DNA of 64,000 nt from Tridacna crocea (GCA_943736015.1 OX031072.1:14411501-14475500); one strand, 5' to 3'; shown: positions 30,071 through 40,384, counted from the first letter of the stretch. Program-made: numbers and translations. Notes: generated by a model from the letters alone, not told the origin.

Positions 30071-30624
30071 TACTATCATGTACAACATTTGAATTATTGT
30101 GGCCTGTAGATTCCGTAAATATGGACAGGTCCAATACCTCGCTGCGAGGTATAATGTTAAAAGAGAGGAAAATTGCTAATCTCTGTAGGGACTCGTAGCT
30201 ACAAGGAAAGAAAATATCATAGGAGTTACTAGCAAAATTTTCCTGTCCTTTACAAGCACTGCATTATCATATGATCAATGGCATATAAATCTTCTCAAAG
30301 AGGCAATTCATATGAAAATCCACAGTATTGCATGGTCTGGCATTATTCAAGTGCCTATCTGGCATTCATTATGAAAGGAAGGGATGCAAATCATAACTTT
30401 TGAAACATGCTCACTTCAAGCTATTTGAGTTGTGTCCCTTCGTTATACAGATTCAAGAGAGACTTTTCTTTGAATTGGTCTATTTTACGGTAGCAGGGGT
30501 TAGATGAAAAGAGATAGATACTTGTTCTGTTCATTATAGGACAAAATTTGAAGGCCAAACGGCTATCATTTAATGTGTACAAACTTGGTCCCCAGATCAG
30601 TGATTTGTGTTACAGTATGTTATG
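30071..30624. other. Non-coding DNA, nothing recognised
   Basis: A local palindrome ATACCTCGCTGCGAGGTAT lies near 30134-30152. No gene seen. Confidence 0.4.
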
Positions 30625-30844
30625 TTAATTCTGTATCAAGTGACAAAATTTTAGGTTTGACCAAATTGAAAGCATTTTCAGATGACTAGATAAGTGACTG
30701 AACCGAAATTTGTGTTGTGAAGGGTAGAAAACATTGTGGGAAATGGAGAAAATGACGGTTACGAGCATTTTCTCCTATTTCCTCGATGTTTTTAAAAGTT
30801 TTCTTCCTCAAGGATATTAAAACTGGATTGCTTTGTAAAGGGTT
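30625..30844 (-). mobile_element. PAL-A MITE, diverged
   Basis: TTAA at 30625-30628; right end TTTGTAAAGGGTTCGA. Core ATGACGGTTACGAGCAT: the A-T to C-G change near the apex is only partly compensated. Confidence 0.7.
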
Positions 30845-31184
30845 CGAGAATCCCAGCAATTCATAATTTTACCTTAGTGGTTTACTTCTGGAATATCTTG
30901 ATACAGAATAGTGTTTCTACAAACAAATTTCAAGCTTAAAAAAAGAGGTTTGCTAAGTTTGCTTGAAGAAAATATGTTATGAAAATGAAGACATCTTTTA
31001 TTGTCTTTAGCACGACATGAGTTAGTGAAGGTATATGTGTGAAGACTGGGAAGGTTAAGATGAGTTTGAGGATCTTGTGTTGGATCTACACTGTCACCAG
31101 AATGTTGAATGATACTCTGACCCACAGCTTCCTAAAAATTTCATTCTGGAACTCTATGCCAAAGATCTCAATTTTAGACATTTT
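30845..31184. other. Non-coding DNA, nothing recognised
   Basis: TTTTATTGTCTTTAG followed by 20 bases and GTATAT (about 31010-31035) is splice-like but too short and weak to call. Confidence 0.3.
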
Positions 31185-31413
31185 TTAACCCATTACCAAA
31201 CTAAAATATTTTACACTGGTCCAAATCGAGAGCATTTGCAGACGACAAAACAAAAGTGATTGAAAATTTGAAATTTGTTTTGTGAAGGGTAGAAAACATT
31301 GTGGGAAAAGGAGAAAATGTTGGTTACCAGCATTTTCTCCTTTTCCCACAATGTTTTCTAAAGGCTTCTTTCTCAGGGGCGTCAAAAGTAGGGATTGTGT
31401 GGTAATGGGTTAA
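31185..31413 (-). mobile_element. PAL-A MITE
   Basis: TTAA at 31185-31188 and 31410-31413. Core TGTTGGTTACCAGCA has one arm mismatch. Confidence 0.85.
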
Positions 31414-31415
31414 TG

Positions 31416-31592
31416 CAAAGCATTTGCAGAAAACAAATTGTATATGTCTAATGTAACAGCATTTGTTTTCAGAAATTCAAAAAAAAATTGTTTCATGTTG
31501 AGAAAACGCAGGCAGCCATCATGTCTCCTTTTCTCACAGTGTTTTCTTAAGCCTTTCTCTTCAGAGTCATTAATATTCAGGATTTGTGTGTG
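31416..31592 (-). repeat. Diverged PAL-A relic
   Basis: AAAGCATTTGCAGAAAACAA at left, TCCTTTTCTCACAGTGTTTTC and CTCTTCAGAGTCATTAATAT at right. The palindrome centre is replaced. Confidence 0.45.
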
Positions 31593-31754
31593 ATTTTTCA
31601 GCAGATTGAAAGATGCTATAATACCAATATACACATTTGCAGGCAGCCACATACAAGGACAGACTAGATGGTTTCAATAAATCCCTGAAAACATAAGTTT
31701 TGTATAGGTAATACAAATAGTTTCAGTCTGCATTAGGGACTAAAGTGGGCTTTT

Positions 31755-31880
31755 AAGAAAGGGAGATATTGCTTGTTACCAGTATTTCTCCTTTTCTTTC
31801 AATATGTTCTATTCTTTCAATCATATGAGCTGCGTAATTATCATTTTTTGGTAAGAAAAATGCTTTCAGTATAGATCAGT
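31755..31880 (+). repeat. PAL-related fragment
   Basis: GAAAGGGAGATATTGCTTGTTACC, TTTCTCCTTTTCTTTC and AAAATGCTTTCAGTATAGATC. The core resembles the PAL-C/T type. Confidence 0.45.
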
Positions 31881-31881
31881 A

Positions 31882-32339
31882 TTAACCCTTTAGCAAACAA
31901 TCCCTGGTTTAGTTTAAACATATTTATTTTACATCGATTGAGAAACAAGTTCTTACAACTTATACTAATCTCTCTCGATTCTGGTTCCTGGGAACTACAC
32001 CAGTACTCGCGCCGAATGTGTGGGCCAATGAAAAATCCCAAAGTTGACACCCGCTCCTGGGTATCGAACTCAGGACCTTTAGGTTATGAGGGCGACGCTC
32101 TACCTCACAACCACGGACACCACAAATCCCTGGTTTGTATGACCCAGAGGAAGAAGCCCTCTGAAAACATTGTGGGAAAAGAAGGAAATGCTGGTAAGCA
32201 GCATTTTCTCCTTTTCCCACAATGTTTTCTACTCTTCTAAAGTTCATTTTCAATTTTTCAGTCATGATTATTTTGTCGTCTGCAGGTGCTTTCAATTTGA
32301 ATTATAAGTCTTAAATTTTGTTGTTTGGTAAAGAGTTTA
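31882..32339 (+). mobile_element. PAL-A MITE interrupted by a SINE
   Basis: TTAA at 31882-31885; right end TTTGGTAAAGAGTTTA. The left end TTAACCCTTTAGCAAACAAT is split by the SINE at 31911-32124. Palindrome core GCTGGTAAGCAGC. Confidence 0.85.
31911..32124 (-). mobile_element. tRNA-derived SINE (SINE-B) with 12-bp TSD
   Basis: Flanked by AATCCCTGGTTT at 31899-31910 and 32125-32136. On the minus strand the head reads GTGGTTGTGAGGTAGAGCG (A-box region) and GAGTTCGATACCCAGGAG (B box). A second copy is at 33817. It lies within the left end of a PAL copy. Confidence 0.85.
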
Positions 32340-32515
32340 TCATTTTGTACAGAGCTAAAGTGAAAATATAATGGTTCATTAGTTACATAGACTTTAAAAA
32401 GATGCTGCTACATGTAAAAAGAAACCATGTTGGCGTGAGGCTCATGTTTGACTGTCTGAGATTTCAAGGTCTATATTTCTTTCTTAGCACTTTTTACCTG
32501 AAATTTGGTTCTGAA

Positions 32516-32665
32516 TCCTGGGTCCGAATTCACCAACCATTCTTAAGGAAGTTCTTCGTCTTAATCTTCAAGATTTTCTGACTTTGAAAGAAACAGAACT
32601 TCTGATTGGCTAAACCAATTGGTTTAGCCAATCAGAAGTTCTGTTTTTTCACACTGACAAAATTA
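32516..32665. mobile_element. FB-N fold-back element
   Basis: Starts TGGGTCCGAATTCACCAACC. The central perfect inverted repeat AGAACTTCTGATTGGCTAAACC / GGTTTAGCCAATCAGAAGTTCT has AATT between the arms. The distal right side is truncated. Confidence 0.8.
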
Positions 32666-32679
32666 GTTGTTTATTTGAT

Positions 32680-32845
32680 GGCGCACAGGACTTGAGAGCA
32701 GGAGCTTGCTGGCATGGCCAATTTCTTCAGAGGATTGACAATTGTGGCTGTGACAGGGTTGTAGCTGTATCAGGGTTCATTCATGTCTCACAGCCTAGTG
32801 TTGTTTTGATGATGGTTATATGGGAAAGCAGCCAGTAGCAGGGAT
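32680..32845 (+). repeat. SINE-C fragment
   Basis: CACAGGACTTGAGAGCAGG, GGCCAATTTCTTCAGAGG, TGATGATGGTTATATGGGAAAG and CAGCCAGTAGCAGG match the SINE at 5519. Confidence 0.55.
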
Positions 32846-33084
32846 GCCATTGCATAACGTTTTCTTTCTCTTTGTATGATAGAATGAAACGAAAATTTCT
32901 AAAGAGCTGAAAGCATCTAACATAATGTGAAAGGCCCTAAATTTGATGATAGATTTTTTTTTTCTAAAAATAAATGCCATGGGATTTATCTTTTGTGTAT
33001 AACTTTTACCTTGCAGTGTAGTGCAATAAAAGAGCAAAATAATACTCCCAGCATGCATCATGAAATTTGTGTTATACATCACTG

Positions 33085-33265
33085 GATTTTATGCATTACC
33101 TGGAGGTCCCAGGTTTGAGCCTCACAGCCTCCACTGGGTTTTTCTCAGGAGTGCCCTTGGGCAGGACACTTCATAGCCTAGCCTAGTACTGGTAAAACCC
33201 AGGAAGCATGAACTGGTGTGATATTACTGAAATAATGTGAAAAGCGCCGTAAATCACCATTGCAA
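33085..33265 (+). repeat. SINE-like repeat
   Basis: B-box-like GGTCCCAGGTTTGAGCCTC; then GGTTTTTCTCAGGAGTGCCC and TAGTACTGGTAAAACCCAGG. The 3' part ATAATGTGAAAAGCGCCGTA resembles a SINE tail. Confidence 0.4.
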
Positions 33266-33756
33266 AAAATTAATGTATGAATTACAATTTATTTTCAAAC
33301 TGCTCAAAATGTATCTGGAGCACTCTTTGTAAAACAGAAAGCATAACAAGTTAACTAACACCAAAGACTTACCAGATTATAATATTAAATCTAAAGAGAT
33401 GGAATTATATTTACATCAGAAAACATCAGTGTTGAAATTAGAACAGAATCGATTTTAGGACCCATGATGATACAAAAACAGAAACCCGAAGAAGGCAAGC
33501 TGAAGAATTATTCTTGTTTTTGTGACATTATAAGGCATCAGCTGCAGCCTTGTATGATTGACAGAAATCCTGGATTTTATGACAAAAAGGATCGTCAATT
33601 AGACGTGTCTGTGATCTCCTATTTTCCTGACTTGGAGAATTGTTACAGCTTTTTTTTTTTAATTTTCTGCAGAGTAGTTGTTGACTGCTTGTAGTTTTAC
33701 TGTTGTTTGTCATGAGGCCTATATCTGTATGACACTGAGAGAATTGGTTTGTCTGT
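33266..33756. other. Non-coding DNA, nothing recognised
   Basis: The open frame 33464-33694 has no domain and ends in a T-rich tract. Confidence 0.35.
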
Positions 33757-33800
33757 TAACCCTGTACCAGACAACAAAATGTTAGACTTGCCCAATTTGA
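33757..33800 (-). repeat. PAL-A left-end stub
   Basis: TTAACCCTGTACCAGACAAC then AAAATGTTAGACTTGCCCAA. Confidence 0.5.
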
Positions 33801-33816
33801 CGTCAGTGTCAGACAT

Positions 33817-34020
33817 AAGGAATGTGGTGTGCGTGGTCGTGAGGTAGAGGCTCTGCCTCATAACCGTAAGGTCCCAAGTTTGATACCTAGGAGTGGGTGC
33901 CAGCTTTCAAACTTGTGATTGGCCCACACATGCAGCGCGAGTACTGGTGTAGTTCCCAGGAGGTAGAATCAAGATTATTTGTAAAAGTTGGAAGAACTTG
34001 TTTCTCAATTCATGTAAAGT
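33817..34020 (+). mobile_element. tRNA-derived SINE (SINE-B)
   Basis: GTGGTCGTGAGGTAGAGGCT (A-box region) and AAGTTTGATACCTAGGAGTG (B-box region). The body GCGAGTACTGGTGTAGTTCC and tail AGAACTTGTTTCTCAATTCA match the minus-strand copy at 31911. Confidence 0.75.
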
Positions 34021-34033
34021 AAAATTAATGTGT

Positions 34034-34259
34034 TTAACTCTTCCCCAAACAAGCCCTGGCTTTTACGTGTCAAGTACAAGTCTTTAGAAAACACTGTGGG
34101 AAAAGAAGAAATTGCTCGTAATGAGCAATTTCTCCTTTTCCCACAGTGTTTTCTAGCCTATTGGAAAACGTTCTGCTATTCTCATCAAATTCAAAATTGT
34201 CATCTGCAAACACTTTGAGTTTAGGACAGTCTAAAGTTTGTCATTTGGGAAAGGATTGA
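34034..34259 (+). mobile_element. PAL-C MITE
   Basis: Left end TTAACTCTTCCCCAAACAAG, right end ATTTGGGAAAGGATTGA. Core TTGCTCGTAATGAGCAA; arms AAAACACTGTGGG / CCCACAGTGTTTT. Confidence 0.85.
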
Positions 34260-34271
34260 ACTATACATATA

Positions 34272-34408
34272 GAATGTTACTCAAATGATGGGATTTGTCT
34301 TTGAAACATTATGGGAAAAGGAGAAAATACTAGTTTTTTTTACCCCTGTGTTTTCATAAGACATCTTCCTTCAGATTGTTTAAACTTGGGTTTTGTGGTA
34401 AAGAGATT
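34272..34408 (-). repeat. PAL-A relic, apex lost
   Basis: GAAACATTATGGGAAAAGGAG, ACTAG, a T tract, then CTGTGTTTTCATAAGACATC and TTGTGGTAAAGAGATTTA. Confidence 0.55.
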
Positions 34409-34409
34409 T

Positions 34410-34546
34410 AAAATGAGGTTTTCCTTCGATAGGATAGAAAAAAATTGTAATTACCAGTATTTCTCTTTTTCCCACAATTTTGTCAAGTCTTCTTTCTAAT
34501 ATTCATTTTTGAAAAAACAATTCAGTATTGTGTAGTAAAGAGTTAA
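34410..34546 (-). repeat. PAL-A relic, left arm lost
   Basis: GGTTTTCCTTCGATAGGATAG, AATTACCAGTATTTCTCTTTTTCC and right end GTAGTAAAGAGTTAA. Confidence 0.55.
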
Positions 34547-34770
34547 CCCTTTACCACACAATGCCGACTTTTACGACCCTGAGAAAGAATTCTTTGAAAA
34601 CATTGTGGGAAAAGGAGAAAATGCTGGTTACAAGCATTTTCTCCTTTTTTCCACAATGTTTTCTCTCCTTTTCAATACAAATATAAAATTTTCAGTCACT
34701 ATTATTTTGCCGTCTGCAAATGCTTTCAATTTGGACCAGTCTACTATTTTGTTGTTTGATAAAGAGTTAA
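34543..34770 (+). mobile_element. PAL-A MITE sharing TTAA with the preceding relic
   Basis: TTAA at 34543-34546 and 34767-34770. Core GCTGGTTACAAGC with one mismatch. Confidence 0.85.
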
Positions 34771-34852
34771 ACAGAATAGGAAGTAACAGGAAATCAAACA
34801 GAAGCAGGAGATATATCTAAAGGAAGGATATTCACACCACTGTTTTCTGAGT

Positions 34853-35081
34853 TTAACCCTTTACCACACAATCCTGACTTTTAATGACCCTGAGAAAGAA
34901 GCCTAGTGAAAACATTGTGGGAAAAGGAGAAAATGCTGGTGACCAGCAATTTCTGCTTTTCCCACAATGTTTTCTACCCTGCTGGGTACAAATTTCAATT
35001 TTTGAGTAACATTTATTTTGTGGTCTGCAAGTGCTTTGAATCTGGACCAGTCGAACATTTTGTCGTTTGGTAAAGGGTTAA
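34853..35081 (+). mobile_element. PAL-A MITE
   Basis: TTAA at 34853-34856 and 35078-35081. Core GCTGGTGACCAGC; right arm AATTTCTGCTTTTCCC has two mismatches. Confidence 0.85.
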
Positions 35082-35190
35082 GTGAGGATGGTTTCACACT
35101 TACTGTCCTGATATGTCACTGATAAATGAATTACTTAGAAAAATTATGAATGATACTGGTTCTGTGCAATACATTTCAAGGGTTTAGTGC

Positions 35191-35239
35191 AAGACTATTT
35201 TAAGTGCATATACAATGTTTATGCACTTAAAATAGTCTT
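35191..35239. repeat. Perfect 20-bp-arm hairpin
   Basis: AAGACTATTTTAAGTGCATA (35191-35210) and its exact inverse (35220-35239) flank nine bases. It lies just left of another fold-back. Confidence 0.85.
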
Positions 35240-35267
35240 CCACTTACCCCTCGATTTCGATTATTAT

Positions 35268-35409
35268 GCTGTAGTGACTGTACTTATGCTTGTATTTACT
35301 TCGAGCAGTGTGAGAAATTTTGTATCGCGCGAGACCTAAGGTCCAGTGAGATGCCAAAATTTCCTTGCGCAACGAGAAGTAAATACACAGAAAGGAAAGT
35401 CACTACAGC
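35268..35409. repeat. Small fold-back element
   Basis: Terminal GCTGTAGTGACT (35268) and AGTCACTACAGC (35398) are inverted copies. Inner GTATTTACTTC / GAAGTAAATAC also match. The centre includes TATCGCGCGAGACC. Confidence 0.7.
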
Positions 35410-35638
35410 TAAACCCATTACCAAACGACAATATTTTAGACCGGTCCAAATTGAAAGCATTTGCAGACGACAAAATAAAAGTGACTGAAAATTTGAAATT
35501 TGTTTCGTGAAGGGTAGAAAACATTGTGGGAAAAGGAGAAAATGCTGGCTACCAGCATTTTCTCCTTTTCCCACAATGTTTTCTAAAGGCTTCTTTCTCA
35601 GGGACGCCAAAAGTAGGGATTGTGTGGTAATGTGTTAA
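35409..35638 (-). mobile_element. PAL-A MITE
   Basis: Left border CTAA (mutated TTAA), right TTAA 35635-35638. Core GCTGGCTACCAGC; the arms are otherwise perfect. Confidence 0.85.
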
Positions 35639-35702
35639 CCCTTTACCACACAATGCTGACTTTAACATCTCTTTGAAAGAAGCCTTTGGAAAACATTGTT
35701 CT
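35635..35702 (+). repeat. PAL-A left half only
   Basis: TTAACCCTTTACCACACAAT to GGAAAACATTGTTCTTTAGG. It breaks off as the left palindrome arm begins. Confidence 0.6.
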
Positions 35703-35726
35703 TTAGGTATGTCATCATGGTATCAT

Positions 35727-35954
35727 TATCCCACTACCAAACAATCCCTACTTTTGACACCCCTGAGAAAGAAGCCTTTAGAAAACATTGTGGGAAAAGG
35801 AGAAAATGCTGGTAACCAGCATTTTCTCCTTTTCCCACAATGTTTTCTACCCTTCACAAAACAAATTTCAAATTTTCAGTCACTTTGATTTTGTCGTCTG
35901 CAAATGCTTTCAATTTTGACCAGTCTAAAATATTGTCGTTTGGTAATGGGTTAT
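35727..35954 (+). mobile_element. PAL-A MITE
   Basis: Left end TTATCCCACTACCAAACAAT, right end TTTGGTAATGGGTTAT. The 66-bp palindrome is perfect. Confidence 0.85.
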
Positions 35955-35999
35955 ACCATATTTGGTACCATATTTCATTGCATGTAGATATAGATTGTT

Positions 36000-36186
36000 T
36001 CTGTCCTGTGTGATAATTTATCAGCGTGCGACTGTCATCAGTCCCTGGAAAGAAATTGGCTAAGTCAGGGATCGAACCTGAGACACCGTTCTTGCGTCCT
36101 GTATGCTTTCTACTATTAGGGCTTGGTTATAAGCTGTAGGTCCTCACATAATCGACCACTTGTTGCTGAACGCCTTACCATTAAAC
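36000..36186 (-). repeat. tRNA-like SINE (SINE-D)
   Basis: The minus strand carries B-box-like CAGGTTCGATCCCTGAC (36066-36082) and an A-box-like stretch TTTAATGGTAAGGCGTTC at its start. It has replaced the left end of a PAL-C copy. Confidence 0.55.
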
Positions 36187-36363
36187 CAAAAGAGTTTGCA
36201 TAGACAATTTTAGATTTGGAGAAAATGGCAGAAAGTTCTCAAGAAGGGTAGAAAACACTGTGGGAAAAGGAGAAATTGCTCGTAACGAGCAATTTCTCCT
36301 TTTTCCACAGTGTTTTCAAAAGACTTAAACTGCAAAACCAGGGCTTGTTTGGGAAAGGGTTAA
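36187..36363 (-). mobile_element. PAL-C MITE, left end lost next to SINE-D
   Basis: The 66-bp palindrome around GCTCGTAACGAGC has only one mismatch. Right end GTTTGGGAAAGGGTTAA; TTAA 36360-36363. Confidence 0.8.
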
Positions 36364-36401
36364 AAGCTGATTGATATTAGCCTCAAATTTGAACCACAGA
36401 T

Positions 36402-36606
36402 CTTTGACCATTTACTGCACAATGCTGACTTTTAACTACCCTGGGAAAGAAGCCTTTTGGCAATATTGTGGTAACCAGCATTTTCTCCTTTTCCCACTAT
36501 GTTTCCAATCTTATCAAAGACAAACTTCATCCATTTGGCCAGGTTTAATATTTTGTCAGCAAATGCTTTAAATTTTAACTTGTTTTACATTTTGTCATGT
36601 GGTAAA
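36402..36606 (+). mobile_element. PAL-A MITE missing the left arm
   Basis: Left end TTGACCATTTACTGCACAAT. CAATATTGTGG joins TAACCAGCATTTTCTCC, so the left arm was lost at a shared TGG. Right end TGTGGTAAAAATC. Confidence 0.7.
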
Positions 36607-36636
36607 AATCTTTGAAAAGCCCTTGAAATTTGCTCT

Positions 36637-36865
36637 TTAACCCATTACCACACAATCCCTACTTTTGACGCCCCTGAGAAAGAAGCCTTTAGAAAACATT
36701 GTGGGAAAAAGAGAAAATGCTGGTAACCAGCATTTTCTCCTTTTCCCACAATGTTTTCTACCCTTCACAAGACAAATTTCAAATTTTCAGTCACTTTTAT
36801 TTTGGCGTCTGCAAATGCTTTTGATTTGGACAATCCTAAAATTTTGCCGTTTGGTAATGAGTTAA
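36637..36865 (+). mobile_element. PAL-A MITE
   Basis: TTAA at 36637-36640 and 36862-36865. Near-perfect palindrome (one change, GGGAAAAAGAG). Confidence 0.9.
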
Positions 36866-37009
36866 ATGTTGTTAGAATCATGATTGACGGTATACCCGAA
36901 TACTTTTTCTTTTTCTTAGTAAACAGCTTCATTACATTATGGATTTGAGTTCCCTCAATTTGAACGATCCCTCTACCCCAATGCTACTTTTGAGATAATG
37001 TTTTTCAAG

Positions 37010-37059
37010 ATGAAGAAGGAATCACAAAAACAATGTCTGAGCTACGCTTCAGAAAGAAG
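37010..37059 (+). CDS. Candidate 50-bp micro-exon (uncertain)
   Basis: TGTTTTTCAAG is an acceptor-like stretch and AAG|GTAGGATT a donor-like one. The phase-1 frame between them reads DEEGITKTMSELRFRKK, which looks more like protein than its surroundings. Its entry phase does not fit the LIM exon's donor (phase 2), so it cannot follow that exon directly. It could be an alternative exon, part of another gene or chance. Confidence 0.2.
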
Positions 37060-37431
37060 GTAGGATTAGAGGTGAACGTTCTGACAGGAAAATAAGTGGC
37101 AATACCAATATGAATAATTTACAAAATATATCATTATGTTTATGCTTAAGTGTAAAAAAGGTCTGGATGGTTTGATATATATCATTGATAATCAGTCACT
37201 TTACCATAAACTATTTGGACATTTTTGACTTGCTTCCCCAAACCATCACACTGCTAATGTATTTATGGAATGGTTCCTATGTTTTGGTTGCCATTTTATG
37301 TTGGAATCACTGACATCGTGGCTATTCATTGATGTGATTAATCATTTCACATAGTCACTCAGTGAAGCTTTTTATTTAACATAGTCACACACTGAAGCTA
37401 AGACTTTTGCAATTTGGATAAGTCAGAAATT
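37060..37431. other. Non-coding DNA, nothing recognised
   Basis: A direct repeat of ACATAGTCAC(T/A)CAGTGAAGC / CACACTGAAGC type occurs near 37349-37398. Confidence 0.35.
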
Positions 37432-37540
37432 TTTGTCTTGTCCAAATTGAAGATATTTGTAGAGGGTTATAAAATATCCAGCATTTCTCCTTTTTTCACA
37501 GTGTTTGTAAAAGCCTTCTTTCTTAGGGTTATTGGAACAG
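37432..37540 (-). repeat. PAL-A relic
   Basis: TTTGTCTTGTCCAAATTGAAG, then AATATCCAGCATTTCTCCTTT and TTTCTTAGGGTTATTGGAAC. Confidence 0.45.
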
Positions 37541-37564
37541 GTGGTCATTGATTTTGAAATACAA

Positions 37565-37790
37565 GGTCTGAAAATTTCTTTCAGCGGAAAGATGATAGTC
37601 ATTGCAACAGGATTCATTCTTCTCTCAGAGCTGATCATAATGTTCAAGATGGTTATTTGGGAAAGTAGCCTCTGATTTACACAAAATACTATGCAACTGG
37701 TAAAAGAAACTTAGGAAAGTGTCATTGTTAAATGTACTGAACACTCAGCTATACAATTAAGATAGTGTTTAAAATGGTATCAAACCTTAT
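37565..37790 (+). repeat. SINE-C, 5'-truncated
   Basis: GATGATAGTCATTGCAACAGG, TCAGAGCTGATCATAATG and ACTGGTAAAAGAAAC match the body of 5519. The tail is AGATAGTGTTTAAAATGGT. Confidence 0.55.
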
Positions 37791-38096
37791 ATATTCAATT
37801 AATCAGTCATAGGGAAATTAAACTCTGGACTGTTTGCTCTTTCCAGTTTTTGCTATCACTGTTGGACAAGACCAGAGTTTGTATTTGCAGAATATTTGGA
37901 ATTTCGATTTTATACTCTTAATTTCAAAGTATCTAAATGCATGGCTGACATGTGTCTGTCAAAGCCAATCTAATGGCTATTTTTCAAATTTTGCTTTGAA
38001 ATTACAAACATATTGAAATGCATGCTGATTCATAACAATTGCAACAGTTCAAGTTGTAGGATATCAGTTAGGTACTGCATCACTTGGAAAAAGCAG
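37791..38096. other. Non-coding DNA, nothing recognised
   Basis: No repeat family identified. Confidence 0.35.
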
Positions 38097-38274
38097 GCCC
38101 GTAGGAACAGGGGGGGCTGGGGGGGGGGGGGGGGGGGGCTCAGCCCCCCCCCCCCCTTTGAAAATCGTAGTTAACTAAAATATGAGTTCTTAGCGCAATG
38201 AAACAACCATGCAAAAAATCTCAGTATTTCGAAGTTAACCCCCCAATCTTGAAAAGCTTCCTACGTCGCTGAAA
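38097..38274 (+). repeat. Family G repeat with long G and C runs
   Basis: GCCCGTAGGAACAGGGGGGG, a G run of about 21 (38116-38136), GCTCA, then a C run (38142-38156). GTTAACTAAAATATGAGTTC and CTTCCTACGTCGCTG follow. The G and C runs are complementary and could fold as a stem. Confidence 0.75.
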
Positions 38275-38499
38275 AGTACACAGAATCTATGCTGTGGTAA
38301 TGTTCATTTCAAACATGATAATTATTCAGGCTATTAGTCTATGCTTACAAGAAGCAATTTTGCATTTTGGCACTGTCTGCTTTGTCTGTCTACATCGTTA
38401 ATATTTTTATGATAACCATTGGCATCCTTCTGCAGACTTGTGAGAGTTCAGTTTTGTCCAGAAGTTGCTTGTGTAGTGAGTAGTTAATTCAGTGCTCTA

Positions 38500-38731
38500 T
38501 TAATTCATCACCACACAATTCAGGGTTTTCAACGACCCTGAGGAAGAAGCTTTTTGGAAAAATTGTGAGGAAAGGAGAAAAGGCTGGTAACCAGCATTGT
38601 CTCCTTTTTAAACGATATTTTCTACCCTATCAAAGACAAATTCTTACCATTTGGGCTGCCGGTGTAAAGTGACATAAGCAAATGCTTTTCATTTTGGACA
38701 AGTGTATTTTTTTCCCTGTGGTAAAGAATTC
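38500..38731 (+). mobile_element. PAL-A MITE, diverged
   Basis: Left end TAATTCATCACCACACAATT, right end CTGTGGTAAAGAATTC. Core AGGCTGGTAACCAGCATTG has arm mismatches. Confidence 0.65.
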
Positions 38732-38800
38732 AAAAACCCTCCAATTGTTTTATTCTGGAGAAGATTATCTATTTTGATAGTTCTGCAATTGCTGTCAAAT

Positions 38801-38830
38801 TATTTAACCATTTACCAAATAATCCAATCA
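38801..38830 (+). repeat. PAL-A left-end stub
   Basis: TTTAACCATTTACCAAATAA then AATCATACC; nothing more of the element follows. Confidence 0.35.
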
Positions 38831-38934
38831 TACCATTACTGTAGGATTTGGCAGTGCAATGCAACAGTGGATAAAAAACTAACACAAGATTTTTTAATGA
38901 TTGAGGTGTGTGCTCAATTGATTCCTTGACTATT

Positions 38935-39115
38935 ACCTGCAAAAAACATGCTAAACAGAGTTGCCAATTCAAGTTAAATCTGAACACAGCCAGTGGCTTT
39001 GAAGAATACTGTGAAAAATACTGGTAAAAGAAAGCTTGAGGAAAGCATAAATATGTGCTCTGGCTGCAGCAATAAAACTGAAACAATGGAAATAGTGTAA
39101 AACATCATTTAAATG
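38935..39115 (+). repeat. SINE-C 3' half
   Basis: CACAGCCAGTGGCTTTGAAG, TACTGGTAAAAGAAAGC and GAAACAATGGAAATAGTGTA. Confidence 0.5.
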
Positions 39116-39164
39116 GAAAAATAGCCTGATTCCAAATGTCCATATCAATGAATTAACTCTTTGC

Positions 39165-39450
39165 CTTTACTAAAATCAAAGCATTGAGAACACTGAAGTG
39201 GTACTTGTCAACTGGAAGCAATTGTGTGGAATTAATAATTTGAAAGAAAAAAAGAAGTATTATTCAAATGTTGGCTTGAAAGTCAACCTACAAAGCAAAA
39301 CAGCTTTTTGGTTGAAGGGAGAGTACTAATGACAAAAATTTATTTTGTATTTGTGGTCTCCCTTCGATCATCAGGAGGAGTCAAGAGTAATATACCCTGA
39401 CAGTAGGATGCATGATGGACAGAGAGAGAAACCATGTGAATATATCGAAT
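39165..39450 (+). repeat. Dispersed repeat, inverted copy at 50890
   Basis: AATCAAAGCATTGAGAACACTG, GAAAGTCAACCTAC, GGAGGAGTCAAGAGTAATAT and GGATGCATGATGGACAGAGAG all have inverted, diverged matches at 50890-51180. Confidence 0.65.
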
Positions 39451-39935
39451 AAAATTAAGTTTGTACCTGAAAACTATGATTTTGAAATATCTTTGGTTGT
39501 TAACATTTAATTCCCAACCTTACAACTATTTGGATCTATAAATATTCATGCCAAATCAAATGGAGATGCGAACAATCATGGGATGAACAGGCCATGGGAC
39601 GAACTGGTTTTGGAACGAAAAAACCCAGAACCAAGACAAATTTTGTGTCATTTTGCCAATCAAGGGCTATAAGTGAGAGAAGGTAATTTAAAAAAAAATT
39701 TGTATTTCCAGATAGATGGCCTAACCCAGTGTATTTTAACATGCCATTTCCAATTACATATCTGAGTGATAGCGAAAAATTCATTTGCCAGGGAAGAATT
39801 GGATTTAATGGGGTTTACTTCCTTCGGCTTTGCACAAAATACCATACATGGTCTTCAAAATTCAATTTTAACTCATAGTGGTATTATCGACAAATACCAC
39901 AAAAATTAAAACTGATTGGTATTATAAGCATTAAT
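39451..39935. other. Non-coding DNA, nothing recognised
   Basis: Overlapping minus-strand frames (39536-39845) show no domain or splice context. Confidence 0.35.
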
Positions 39936-40113
39936 TTTGCAGACACAAATTTAAGTGTAGCTCAAATAATGGAATTTGTTGTTGATAGGGTGGAAAACAT
40001 TGTGGAAAAAGGAGAAAATGCTGGTGACCAGCATTTTCTCCTTTTCCCACAATGTTTTAAAAGCTTTCTTTCTCAGCACTGGTAGAACTTGGGATTGCAT
40101 GATAAAGAGTTGA
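39936..40113 (-). mobile_element. PAL-A MITE, left end lost
   Basis: Begins TTTTGCAGACACAAATTTAA. Core GCTGGTGACCAGC, perfect inner arms. Right end GCATGATAAAGAGTTGA. Confidence 0.75.
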
Positions 40114-40384
40114 GGCAGTCCAACAATTACAATATAGCCTGGTCCAGAAAAACTTAATTGAATTTTCCCTATATGGTATATCATTCATACATGCTTGATT
40201 TCAACTTTGGCTAATTGAAACTAACTGAACCATTTACAGAGAACTCATTTTCAGGCACATAAATCAACTTTCCTTTTATCTACAGGCAAATCTGATCAGA
40301 GCCAACCAGACTATATGAAGTCAAAGAGAAATGTACAGTTTTCTGACTGCTTGGATACAAACCCCATCCTATTAGCCATAGATT

